Shown here in pieces: positions 11,278 to 19,445 of a DNA stretch of 64,000 bases. The notes below the pieces were generated by a model, which ran no database searches, was not told the origin of the DNA, and worked only from the letters and a program-made list of their open reading frames with translations. The translations under genes were made by a program, and so were the position numbers. Origin of the DNA: Planctomycetota bacterium (GTDB lineage: Bacteria > Planctomycetota > Phycisphaerae > Phycisphaerales > UBA1924); the NCBI GenBank assembly GCA_018968885.1, contig JAGWZK010000018.1, forward strand, positions 1-64,000, in the 5' to 3' direction. Every line of letters starts with the position of its first letter. Position 1 is the stretch's first letter.

Positions 11278-11733
11278 ATGGAACACAGGAACTTTCCAAC
11301 GCCCGTTCGAACCAGAATGGGCGTTGTGCTTTTTGCGATGGCGTGCGGCTTGACCGCTTACGGCCCGATGACAGGTTGCGAAAGCAAGCCGCCGACTCCT
11401 GCGAACACAGGATTTGCGAGTCCTGATCGATATACCACGCGCGGTGTTATTGTGGAGCTTCCCGATGCCAAGCGCGTCGGCAACCCGGACCTGATGATCC
11501 AGCATGAGCGGATCGCGGATTTCAAGGATTCATCCGGCAAGGTCGTGGGGATGAATTCGATGATCATGGACTTTCCGCTCGCTCCCGGCCTTTCAATCGC
11601 GGGGTTGGCCAAGGGGGACAAGGTAGAAGTGGTCATGGAGGTGGACTGGTCGCAGTTGCCCCCCCACCGTGCGGCAAGCATCAAGAAGATTGACGCCGCG
11701 ACGGTTTTGGATTTTTCGAATCCAAAGAAGTGA
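11278..11733 (+). CDS. CusF-like copper-binding lipoprotein
   Basis: About 151 residues. The N-terminus is a lipoprotein signal ending in a TGC lipobox (GPMTGC). The mature part has the pattern of the CusF/copper-binding family: a YTTRGVIVELP strand, MIQHERI, a methionine-rich MNSMIMDFPL strand and a GDKVEVVMEVDW strand. These small OB-fold proteins bind periplasmic Cu(I)/Ag(I) through Met and His. No efflux genes (CusCBA) lie next to it. The start is uncertain: TTG at 11272, ATG at 11278 and ATG at 11317 are all possible, and none has a clear ribosome site. Confidence 0.8.
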   Translation: MEHRNFPTPVRTRMGVVLFAMACGLTAYGPMTGCESKPPTPANTGFASPDRYTTRGVIVELPDAKRVGNPDLMIQHERIADFKDSSGKVVGMNSMIMDFPLAPGLSIAGLAKGDKVEVVMEVDWSQLPPHRAASIKKIDAATVLDFSNPKK

Positions 11734-11808
11734 ATCGACGCGGCGAGCGTGGAATCCAAAGCGAGTTGTCAAGCAAGAAGATCGCGGCACTGCCGCGAAG
11801 GAGACACC

Positions 11809-12024
11809 ATGCCATTTGTGAATGTCAAGATCACCAAGGGAAACGTGACGCGCGAGCAGAAGAAGCAGATGGTGGCGGAGATCACCGATACGCTGGTGCG
11901 AGTGCTGGGAAAGCGGCCTGATCAGACGCACATCGTGATCGATGAAGTCGACACGGACAACTGGGGATACAGCGGCATGCTGACCACCGATTGGCGGGCC
12001 AAGCACGATCCCAAGGCGACGTGA
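11809..12024 (+). CDS. 4-oxalocrotonate tautomerase family protein
   Basis: 71 residues, the usual length of a 4-OT subunit. The chain starts Met-Pro-Phe, so the catalytic N-terminal proline would be exposed after methionine removal. The pattern PFVNVKITKG, EQKKQMVAEITDTLVRVLGK and THIVIDEV fits the family. A textbook AAGGAG (11798-11803) precedes the ATG, which decides this start over the longer frame. The natural substrate cannot be told from sequence. It follows the copper-binding lipoprotein by 75 nt on the same strand. Confidence 0.9.
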   Translation: MPFVNVKITKGNVTREQKKQMVAEITDTLVRVLGKRPDQTHIVIDEVDTDNWGYSGMLTTDWRAKHDPKAT

Positions 12025-12062
12025 AATTGGCTTGCTACATGCAGATTCGGTACGCTGCGTGA

Positions 12063-13529
12063 ATGAAGATCATCGCGTGCTCGCTGTTGTCTGGTTTGGC
12101 TTGGCAGGGAGCAGCCGCGCAGACATTTGTCGACCGATCCAGGGAACTCGGCATCGAACTGGGTCCAGGTCCTGCGGCATGGTGTGATGTCAACGCCGAT
12201 GGCTGGATCGATTTGTTTTGCGATGGAGTTCTGTGGGTCAACCATAACGGAAAGTCATTCACACGCGTTGCCATTCCGGGCGCGGGCAGTGGTGTCATCG
12301 CAGACGTTGACAATGATGGCCGCGGCGATGTGATTTCGTTCGCACCGATCGGGGTTTTTCGCAACACCGGGGCTGCTGACGACGGCCTGCCGCGATTCGA
12401 GAAGATGGCGCTGCCCGACTGGCCCGAGACGGTGTGCCGCGGAGCGGCGGTTGGGGATTTCAACAACGATGGTTGGCCGGACATCTATCTGGGCGGGTAC
12501 GAGAATTGGGATAAGCAGGCCACGTACCCATCCATGTTGCTCTTGAACAGCGCGGGAAAGGGTTTTTCGCTGGCGATGCAGAATGCTGACCATCGCGCGC
12601 GGGGCGTGACCGCGTGCGATTTTGATGAGAACGGCACGTTGGATATCTATGTATCCAATTACCGCTTGCAACCGAATGTGCTGTGGGTGAATGACGGGAA
12701 GGGCACGCTCATCAATCAAGCCACCGAGCGAAATGCGGTCGCCACCACTGGCGCGTTTGGCGGCGGGCACTCAATCGGCGCATGCTTCGGCGATTTCGAT
12801 AGCGATGGCCACTTTGATCTCTTTGCAGGCAACTTCGCGCACGTGGATTCGCGGGGCGATCAGCCCAAGAGCAGATTCCTCAGGACTCTGGGCCCGAGTC
12901 CGGCGGATGCCGCCAAGGCATGGACGTTTGAGGATCTGCACGAGTGCGGCGTGTGGTATCAGGAGAGTTATGCCAGTCCGGCGTGCGGCGACTTTGACAA
13001 TGATGGGCAGCTGGATCTCTTTTTCACAACGGTGTACGCGACTGCTTCGTTCAACAAAAAGAACTATCCGGTGCTGTATCGCAATCAGACAGAACAGAAC
13101 GCCGCGTGGACGTTTGCCGATGCGACGATGGGATCCGGTCTGGAGCAATTGCCTCCGACATATCAAGCCGCGTGGGGGGATTTTGACCGGAATGGAACGC
13201 TCGACCTGGCGACGGCGGGAAAGGTGTTTGCAAATATGGGTAAGAGCGGGGCTTGGTGTGAGGCGCGGCTGATCGGAGATGGAAAGAACATCTGCCGCGA
13301 TGCGATCGGTGCGCAGGTTCGGATCAAGCTGAGTGATGGCCGCGTGATCTCGCGTCAGATCGAGATCGGCACAGGCGAAGGCAATGCCAATAGCCCGGTT
13401 CTGCACTTTGGCTTGGGCGAGATACCGCCGGGCAAAGAACTCACGATCGAGATCCGCTGGCCGGATGGGACAATGAGGACACGCGATGCGCAGGCCAATG
13501 CGCTGACGACCATTGAATACGGCAAGTGA
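12063..13529 (+). CDS. Secreted FG-GAP/VCBS repeat protein with C-terminal UnbV/ASPIC domain
   Basis: 488 residues with a signal peptide at about residues 1-20 (ending AAAQ). Seven calcium-loop repeats of the form D-x-D/N-x-D/N-G are visible, for example DVNADGWIDLF, DVDNDGRGDVI, DFNNDGWPDIY and DFDNDGQLDLF, as expected for an integrin-like beta-propeller. The last 75 residues match the ASPIC/UnbV domain (GAQVRIKLSDGR..., then EIRWPDG). Such proteins are exported and are frequent in planctomycetes; the ligand is unknown. Starts 38 nt after the tautomerase and stops 4 nt from the convergent NTF2-like gene. Confidence 0.92.
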   Translation: MKIIACSLLSGLAWQGAAAQTFVDRSRELGIELGPGPAAWCDVNADGWIDLFCDGVLWVNHNGKSFTRVAIPGAGSGVIADVDNDGRGDVISFAPIGVFRNTGAADDGLPRFEKMALPDWPETVCRGAAVGDFNNDGWPDIYLGGYENWDKQATYPSMLLLNSAGKGFSLAMQNADHRARGVTACDFDENGTLDIYVSNYRLQPNVLWVNDGKGTLINQATERNAVATTGAFGGGHSIGACFGDFDSDGHFDLFAGNFAHVDSRGDQPKSRFLRTLGPSPADAAKAWTFEDLHECGVWYQESYASPACGDFDNDGQLDLFFTTVYATASFNKKNYPVLYRNQTEQNAAWTFADATMGSGLEQLPPTYQAAWGDFDRNGTLDLATAGKVFANMGKSGAWCEARLIGDGKNICRDAIGAQVRIKLSDGRVISRQIEIGTGEGNANSPVLHFGLGEIPPGKELTIEIRWPDGTMRTRDAQANALTTIEYGK

Positions 13530-13532
13530 TGC

Positions 13533-13931
13533 TCAGCCATAGTGCGAGACGGAACGGACGATCAGCCCCGCATCATTCAAAAAGAAAATCTCACCCGCGA
13601 GTTCTCCGGTCCAGCGGCGGTACACCACCAGCACACTGTTGATGCCCGTGGTCAGGTGCATGAGTTCGAAGCGTTCGATGCCGCTGGGCGTGGGGTTGGA
13701 TGTGAGGGCACGGCCAAAGTACGCACGCACGGCAGATTTGCCCCGCAGTGTGCCATCGTGAATGCCGTTGGCCTCACCGGTCACACCCGCATTGAAACGC
13801 GCGACGAAGGGTGATGAGTGCTCGATGGTCTCGTCGTAGCAGGCCATGATGGCATCAAGATTCTGGGCATTCCATGCGCTGAACCAGCGGGTGGCGAAGC
13901 GTTGAGCATCTTGAGGTGTGAGTTGCTGCAT
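13533..13931 (-). CDS. SnoaL/NTF2-like protein
   Basis: 132 residues. The pattern is that of SnoaL-like ring-shaped NTF2 folds: RFATRWFSAWNAQNLDAIMACYDE, then a loop with SSPF, RGKSAVRAYFGRAL, and a final FFLNDAGLIVRSVSHYG strand. Members bind small hydrophobic ligands or act as cyclases/isomerases; the specific role here is unknown. The AIM24 gene ends only 9 nt upstream, so the two are probably cotranscribed. It converges on the FG-GAP gene with a 4-nt gap. Confidence 0.8.
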   Translation of the reverse strand: MQQLTPQDAQRFATRWFSAWNAQNLDAIMACYDETIEHSSPFVARFNAGVTGEANGIHDGTLRGKSAVRAYFGRALTSNPTPSGIERFELMHLTTGINSVLVVYRRWTGELAGEIFFLNDAGLIVRSVSHYG

Positions 13932-13940
13932 AACACCTGA

Positions 13941-14645
13941 TTATCCCACCGGCTGGGCGTACGACTCTTCGTAAGGTTGAACCACAACGAACCCTTCACC
14001 TTCGAATTTCATCTGGAATGATTCGCCCGAGCCGCGGCCCAGCAGAGTCTTGAACTGAATGTCGGTCTTGTATTCGGGCGTCAGCGAGCCGGACCAGGCG
14101 ACTGTGGCTTGTGGGTCTGTATAGATCGGTTGGCCGGGCTTGACCACGAACGTGAGTGGCTTGTGGTGTGTGGTGATGGCGATGACACCGTGCCCGCTGA
14201 GACGCACATTGAAGAGCCCGCCCGCGGCCATCGCGCCCAGCTTTCGCATCATCGTCACTTCGTTCTTGATGCCATCCTGAAATGCCAGCAGGTCTTCACC
14301 ATTCACAACGACGCTTTGGCCTTCGAGGTTCAGAATGGTGATGCGCTTGCCTTTATCGGCGAGGTAGAGGGCGCCGCTGCCGCGGGCTTTGGTGAGCCGC
14401 GCCCCTTCGCCGGTGACGGCCTTTTTGAGGAACTCACCGACGCCTCGCTCCAACGCACCTTCGCGTTCGAAGGAGATGCTGCCGCTGTAGGCAACCATGC
14501 TGCCGACCTTGATCCAAGCCATGCTCTGGCCGGCGGCGCCAAGATTGACCTGAAGGAAATTGTTGGATTCGAGTTCGAAGAACCCGTGATCACGAACCTG
14601 GTCGGCGGTTTCGGCAATGAATTGCTGGATGGATTGGGCGGGCAT
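13941..14645 (-). CDS. AIM24/TIGR00266-family protein
   Basis: About 234 residues, rich in beta strands and glycines, matching the AIM24 family: FLQVNLGAAGQSMAWIKVGSMVAY, then GERLTKARGSGALYLADKGK-like strands and a closing SFQMKFEGEGFVVVQP. Bacterial members are cytoplasmic beta-solenoid-like proteins of unknown function, named after a mitochondrial homologue. A start at 14657 (12 nt upstream) is equally possible; neither has a clear ribosome site. Confidence 0.85.
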   Translation of the reverse strand: MPAQSIQQFIAETADQVRDHGFFELESNNFLQVNLGAAGQSMAWIKVGSMVAYSGSISFEREGALERGVGEFLKKAVTGEGARLTKARGSGALYLADKGKRITILNLEGQSVVVNGEDLLAFQDGIKNEVTMMRKLGAMAAGGLFNVRLSGHGVIAITTHHKPLTFVVKPGQPIYTDPQATVAWSGSLTPEYKTDIQFKTLLGRGSGESFQMKFEGEGFVVVQPYEESYAQPVG

Positions 14646-14679
14646 GCCATTCAGCATACCCGATGGCCAATTCACCCGC

Positions 14680-15300
14680 TCACCGCTTGCGACGCAGCGA
14701 CACCAATCCGCCCATCGCGGCGAGCCCAGCGACACCGGGAGCGGGAATCAACGTCATGCGCACATCATCGATCGCTGCGCCGCGGGCACTGGTGGCGGTG
14801 AGGGCACGGAACTCGAGGCGATTGACACCGGCAATCGCAGTGACGTTGACATCGCGGATCTGCCAGCCCATGTTGGCGCCATTGCTGCCGCCGTGGATGC
14901 TGGAGAAGGTGCCGACGACCTGGTTGTTCCACAGCACGCTCATGCTGAAATTGAAATTCGCGCCCCAGACATTGCCGGCCTGGGCGAATGAGATGTTGTA
15001 CACGCTGCCCGCATCGAGGTTCTGGATGTTCTGATACAAGCCGCTGGCCGCGCCGACGCCGCAGAGATCGATCCACTACTCACCTTCATACGCCGAGAAC
15101 TGGAGATTGAAGAGGTTGGCATTCTGCGTCGCGTGCACAAACCCGATGTCATTGGGACCAGAGCAGGTCCAGTTGCCCCAGGTCTGACCATTGCCGACGG
15201 AACGGAAGCCGCTGCCGGGGGCCTCAAAGTTGCCGTTGATCAACTGAGCGTTGGTGATGGAAGCAAGACCAAGGAGAGCGACCAGAGCGACAGATTTCAT
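14680..15300 (-). pseudogene. PEP-CTERM-like secreted protein interrupted by an in-frame amber codon
   Basis: From the ATG at 15300 the frame reads a signal peptide (MKSVALVALLGLASITNAQ), then NGNFEAPGSGF and GNWTCSGPNDIGFVH, to a TAG at 15076-15078. Directly after, in the same frame and without any shift, it continues WIDLCGVGAASGLYQNIQNL down to the C-terminal anchor PAPGVAGLAAMGGLVSLRRKR (last residues). Both halves belong to one DUF642/choice-of-anchor-like beta-sandwich protein of about 206 residues. The position before WIDL is commonly Gln in relatives, so CAG to TAG is the simplest explanation. It could be a recent nonsense mutation, a sequencing error or readthrough. Confidence 0.8.
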
Positions 15301-15518
15301 GACACACCCTTTGAGGTTTGGCAGATGCAGTGGACCAACAGATAGCCGCGGCACACGCACGCCGCGACATATCAGTTATGCACCATTTTAGATGGTTTGG
15401 CCAGTGATTCTGAAAGAGAATTGCGGATCGAGGCCAAAAGTGAAGCCAAAAGTAAAGAGAGGGAAGTTGACTTGATGAGCAAGGGCCGAGAAGAACTGCC
15501 AAATCTCGCAACGAACAT

Positions 15519-16328
15519 TCACTTCTTCATCACCACAAACCACATCATCCTTCCCGCGATCGCCAGCGCGGCAACCAGAAACGCCCAGCGGACGAACTTG
15601 GCCCCGTTCTTGATCGCCAGCGTACTGCCCACATACGCCCCCGCCGCGTTCGCGAGACCCATAGGAATGGCGATGGGCCAGATGACCTGCTTGGCCACGA
15701 TGAACGTCGCGAGGGACCCGATGTTGCTGCCAAAGTTCATCGCCTTGGCGTTCCCCGTGCCGGTGACGAAATCGAACTTCAGCAGCCGCACCATCACAAA
15801 GACCAGGAACGAGCCCGTGCCGGGGCCAAAAAAGCCGTCATAGAAACCAATCACGAGCCCCGCGGCGATGGTGATGCCGAGGTTGCGTGCGGTCGGGCCC
15901 GCATACGCCGATTCGCCACCAAACTGCGGCTTGAAGAACATATACAGGGCCATCACGATCAAGAGCCCGCCGAAGATGCCTTTGGTCAAACCCTCATCGA
16001 TCTTGCCGAGTTGCATGAGGGCGAGCGCACCAGCGATCGAGCCGACCACCGAACAGCAGAAACCAAGGCCCGCGATGGTCTTGTCGAGTTTGCCGCGTGC
16101 GAGAAAGGAAATCGTCGCGGTGCTGCTGCCGCTGGTGGCGACGAATTTGTTGGTCCCGGCCACATTGGGAATGGGAATCCCGAGCGCAGCCAGCGCAGGC
16201 ATGGTGAAGATGCCACCGCCTCCCGCCATGGCATCGATGAGCCCGGCGATGAAGGCGACAAGGCAGAGGATGAGGATGTGGGTGGTTTCGATCTCTGGCA
16301 CTGGTGCGGAGGGTAGTGCTTCGCACAT
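15519..16328 (-). CDS. TSUP-family (TauE/SafE) membrane transporter
   Basis: 269 residues, almost entirely hydrophobic, with about eight membrane helices. The two TSUP half-repeats are visible: IAGLIDAMAGGGGIFTMPAL with GTNKFVATSGS in the first half, and FYDGFFGPGTGSFLVFVMVR with GNAKAMNFGSNIGSL in the second. The family exports sulfite, sulfoacetate or related organic anions; the substrate here is not determined. It stands alone on the minus strand, with a gene-free stretch of 218 nt on its 3' side. Confidence 0.92.
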   Translation of the reverse strand: MCEALPSAPVPEIETTHILILCLVAFIAGLIDAMAGGGGIFTMPALAALGIPIPNVAGTNKFVATSGSSTATISFLARGKLDKTIAGLGFCCSVVGSIAGALALMQLGKIDEGLTKGIFGGLLIVMALYMFFKPQFGGESAYAGPTARNLGITIAAGLVIGFYDGFFGPGTGSFLVFVMVRLLKFDFVTGTGNAKAMNFGSNIGSLATFIVAKQVIWPIAIPMGLANAAGAYVGSTLAIKNGAKFVRWAFLVAALAIAGRMMWFVVMKK

Positions 16329-16449
16329 CCCAAATGCCAGATTCCAAATACCAAATCAAGGCCCTTCGACTTCGCTCAGGGCAGGCACGTCAACGCAGAG
16401 CCGCAGAGATCCGGAGGTCAATTGGATGGTTAACGTGACTGCAACACAC

Positions 16450-17667
16450 TCACGACTTCCTCAGATCAGGCCGCGAGTTGTAGAACTCTTCTGCTTTGCG
16501 GTGAGATTCGATGATCTCGCGGGCCTTGGCGAAATCGGCGTCGACACGAGAGAGATCGGCACCAACTCGCTTTGCAATCTCGACGCATTCTTGCCAAGCG
16601 ACCTGCGATTCTGACTCACGCCCCAGACCCAATAGTGCCCAGCCGCGCATGTATGGTTGAAAGGTGTACTTATCGTTGGCGGTCATCACGTTGAGATATG
16701 CAAGTCCGCTCTCATAGCAAGCGCGTGAACAAATCAAGCGGTGCACAAGCGGACTCAACATCCTTTCACATTCCCACTGCCGCTTGACACACTCTTGGCG
16801 AAGCCACGCAACCTTGGATGGAATCTCATCCGGAGTCCATGCCAGGATCATTTTTTCATAGTCGTCGATATCCAGCCACCGGGTTTGATCATGTGATGGA
16901 ATGATGTACTGGCTCAGTGTCGCCCATTCGCTCTGGTCAAGCATGCCCTTGGGCATGGGCCCGTCCGAATCCGGAGTTTCCCCACGGTGGTGAACCTGAA
17001 AGATTCTCTCAAATCCGGTTGGCCACTTGCCCCACATCTGAATGAGTGTTGCACGCCTGTTGCAATATCCATCCCTGAACAAACGTACCGGTAGAACGCC
17101 GCACACATCCCATTCCAGTTCATCCGATTCAGCAATCAGCGGCACATTCAACATCTGCACAATCGGCTCAATCCTCCCGACTGATCGAGCCAACGCCACC
17201 ACACGGAAGTAGCCGCGTTCCTTCGCCCCCTCACTGACGGGAACCGAGAAGACATCTCCGACACGCAAACCGCAGTCGATCGTCTTCTTGGGTTTGAATT
17301 TACCCTCGTTGGAGGGTGGTTGCGGCGAGATGAGCTGCGCACGGGCCTTGTCGCGATGCTTCTGATGTTTGGCGACTTCCTTTGGGCCTTGTTCCTTCCA
17401 GCGATCAAGCCCAAGCCCATCATCGATCACCCGCAAGGCCTTGTTCCGCCATTCATCTGTCAAGCATCCATGCTTCCACAGCGTGAGAGCAAGTGCTACA
17501 ACGATTACCGGGCCGATGTCCTCATCGTTGATCAGACTTCCGTGCTCTTTCAGCACCGCTTCGGTCGCCTTTGCGGATGATGCGGTGAACTTGTAATGCT
17601 CGATCCAATCATCGCGGACGTCTGCCGCATCATCGTCGTCGAAGATTCCATAGCCCCATGCGCCCAT
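16450..17667 (-). CDS. DUF4259 domain protein with long C-terminal extension
   Basis: 405 residues. The start MGAWGYGIFDDDDAADV is the hallmark of DUF4259, and the DUF occupies about residues 1-135. The remaining 270 residues look like a separate soluble region with an alpha-helical C-terminal third (tetratricopeptide-like: ACYESGLAYLNVMT, MRGWALLGLGRESE, WQECVEIAKRVG). Stand-alone DUF4259 proteins are about 130-150 residues, so this is a fused form. The start is set at the Met of the motif, 15 nt inside the longest frame. Function unknown; cytoplasmic. Confidence 0.8.
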   Translation of the reverse strand: MGAWGYGIFDDDDAADVRDDWIEHYKFTASSAKATEAVLKEHGSLINDEDIGPVIVVALALTLWKHGCLTDEWRNKALRVIDDGLGLDRWKEQGPKEVAKHQKHRDKARAQLISPQPPSNEGKFKPKKTIDCGLRVGDVFSVPVSEGAKERGYFRVVALARSVGRIEPIVQMLNVPLIAESDELEWDVCGVLPVRLFRDGYCNRRATLIQMWGKWPTGFERIFQVHHRGETPDSDGPMPKGMLDQSEWATLSQYIIPSHDQTRWLDIDDYEKMILAWTPDEIPSKVAWLRQECVKRQWECERMLSPLVHRLICSRACYESGLAYLNVMTANDKYTFQPYMRGWALLGLGRESESQVAWQECVEIAKRVGADLSRVDADFAKAREIIESHRKAEEFYNSRPDLRKS

Positions 17668-18220
17668 ATCACAGCGCTCCAAACGCGATAACTTCAGCCC
17701 GCCAGTTATGAATCAACAATAGTGCAACAGATAAGCGGCGAGATCACCGCGCAACCACCGCGAGGACTAAACAGCGCGTTCTCTACCGAACCCGGCGGGC
17801 TACCTATGCGTTGCCAAGTGTTGATGCTGATTCGGCGGCACATGTAGCGACACTCAGACATACCGCCGCGATGTCAAAACTCGCACAACTCCTGCTTCAT
17901 TTCTAGCAGCATCCCTACCGATCTCCATCCCGACCCCAACGATCGCCCCGTCGGGGTCGCGGGCTTTTTGACTGTGGCGGCGCGCAACACTTCGTGCGCA
18001 CGGAGATGTTGGTGAGTGGCGGTCTCAAAACCCGCGTTTTTGGCCCCAGAACGCCACTTTGACTCTGCATGCCGTTCACCACCCGGGACATGCCTAGAAT
18101 CTGTCGTCTACCGGCCGTCCCGTTTCGTTCGATGGGTGTGCTCGCAGTCACCGACGCTTTTGAGTCCGCCCGAAGTCAAGCACCGGTTTATTTCAGCATC
18201 GCGGGCTTGGATTCTGTCTC
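17668..18220. other. Gene-free stretch with one strong hairpin
   Basis: No supported coding frame on either strand. CGACCCC (17931-17937) pairs with GGGGTCG (17953-17959) and is followed on the plus strand by GCGGGCTTTTTG, which looks like an intrinsic terminator. Because no plus-strand gene ends here, the stretch before it (about 17700-17930) could encode a small RNA; I recognise no known RNA family. The right part is the upstream region of the RRM gene. Confidence 0.5.
17931..17970 (+). terminator. Terminator-like hairpin without an obvious upstream gene
   Basis: 7-bp GC-rich stem (17931-17937 with 17953-17959), 15-nt loop, then CGGGCTTTTTG. The T5 run lies about 7 nt after the stem, so it is a weak to moderate intrinsic terminator on the plus strand. 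Confidence 0.4.
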
Positions 18221-18601
18221 ATGAAGATGTACGTCGGCAATCTCTCTTTTCAGACTTCGGAAACTCAGCTGCGGGCCCTCTTTGAGCCCTTTGGCCCGGT
18301 TGCTTCGGCCTCGCTGGTGATGGACCGCGAGACCGGTCGTCCCCGTGGCTTCGGCTTTGTCGAAATGCCCGATGATTCGCACGCCAACGCCGCGATCGCA
18401 GCGCTCAACGGCAAGAACGTCGATGGTCGCGATCTGACCGTCAACGAAGCCAAGCCCCGCGAGGGTGGTGGTGGCGGCCGCGGATTCGGCGGCGGCGGTG
18501 GCAGTCGTGGCGGCTTTGGTGGCGGCGGCGGCGGTGGCCGCGGCGGCTTCGGCGGCGGCGGTGGTGGTCGTGGCGGCTCTGGTGGCCGCGGCGGCTGGTA
18601 A
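18221..18601 (+). CDS. RRM RNA-binding protein with glycine/arginine-rich tail
   Basis: 126 residues. A single RNA-recognition motif fills residues 1-80: RNP2 MYVGNLSF (3-10) and RNP1 RGFGFVEM (42-49), with the aromatic residues that stack on RNA. Residues 82-126 are almost only Gly, Arg, Phe and Ser (RGG-like), as in cyanobacterial Rbp cold-induced proteins and eukaryotic glycine-rich RNA-binding proteins. It probably acts as an RNA chaperone. Followed by a strong terminator, so it is a single-gene transcript. The tail is low complexity and may vary in length. Confidence 0.95.
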   Translation: MKMYVGNLSFQTSETQLRALFEPFGPVASASLVMDRETGRPRGFGFVEMPDDSHANAAIAALNGKNVDGRDLTVNEAKPREGGGGGRGFGGGGGSRGGFGGGGGGGRGGFGGGGGGRGGSGGRGGW

Positions 18602-18685
18602 TCGCCTGATGCTGTTTGGTCGTTCAATACTCTCGTGATGATGAATCACACGGGGTGAATGGTCAAAAAAATCAAACTCTGAAAG

Positions 18686-18712
18686 CACCCCGGTTCACGC
18701 CGGGGTGTTTTG
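18686..18712 (+). terminator. Intrinsic terminator of the RRM gene
   Basis: CACCCCGG (18686-18693), loop TTCACG, CCGGGGTG (18700-18707), then TTTTGTTGT. A perfect 8-bp GC-rich stem with a U-run. The same stem core recurs in terminators at 42403, 43323 and 57242. Confidence 0.9.
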
Positions 18713-18749
18713 TTGTGTTGGCAAGGCATTGTCCCCGTGCGGTTGCCGC

Positions 18750-19445
18750 CTAATCATGCGTTGATTCGGTCTCACCAGAATCTTCGCAGAAGCGGTCCGG
18801 CTTGGCGCGGCGTTGCCAATTCATCACGATGCACGGGCGCTTGGAATAAACACCCTCCCACTCCACTCTCAGACCATGTGATTCCAAGGTTTGCACAGCA
18901 GTCCTGGCAATAAGTACGCTGTTCGCTTCATACTCCTCTTCTGAATCGGCTTCGATCATGGAGCCGAATCCCAGAAACACGCCACCACCTTCTGCCGCGC
19001 TTTCTGTGTCCTGCTCGTGGTAGTAGACATAGCCGATGATGGGCACGCCTTGCCAGACTCCATCGAGCCGCTCAAACTCATCGGGCATAGCTCCTGAGCC
19101 ACAATTGCCGCAGCACCACCAGTTGTGCCGCGCCATGATGCCCATCGCGTTGAGATCTTCGAATGCCGCATCCAGGCGATCGCAATCAGTGACCTCAGGC
19201 CATGACCGCATCTCTTCTTGCCGCTCTTGCAACATTCTCGCCAACGCCGCGGCGGCCACGCCCTTGAAATCGGCCCCTTTATGACTCTCCGACAATATCT
19301 CCGTAGCACGCTCGATCAGGACTTCGTGCGAATCAAACCCACCGGCAAGACCCAGCCGAATCGCGTTCTCAGCATCTTGGAGTGCTTCGGGGTCCGGCGT
19401 GGAGCCGCGAAGCCAGAACTTGAAATCGTCCCATATCTGGCTCAC
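18750..19445 (-). CDS. DUF6891-like hypothetical protein coupled to thiC
   Basis: 231 residues from a GTG that overlaps the thiC stop (GTGA), so translation is probably coupled. The central part has a CCGNCG cysteine cluster near residue 113 and the pattern [22 protein letters not shown], which I associate with DUF6891. N-terminal residues 1-70 are helical and acidic. No link of this family to thiamine is known to me; the overlap may only reflect compact gene order. Soluble, function unknown. Confidence 0.75.
   Translation of the reverse strand: MSQIWDDFKFWLRGSTPDPEALQDAENAIRLGLAGGFDSHEVLIERATEILSESHKGADFKGVAAAALARMLQERQEEMRSWPEVTDCDRLDAAFEDLNAMGIMARHNWWCCGNCGSGAMPDEFERLDGVWQGVPIIGYVYYHEQDTESAAEGGGVFLGFGSMIEADSEEEYEANSVLIARTAVQTLESHGLRVEWEGVYSKRPCIVMNWQRRAKPDRFCEDSGETESTHD

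Noticed and set aside
18450-18600. GGC/GGT-rich tract as a possible repeat array or CRISPR
   Set aside because: It is the Gly/Arg-rich tail of the RRM protein, in frame and without spacer structure. No CRISPR array was seen anywhere.
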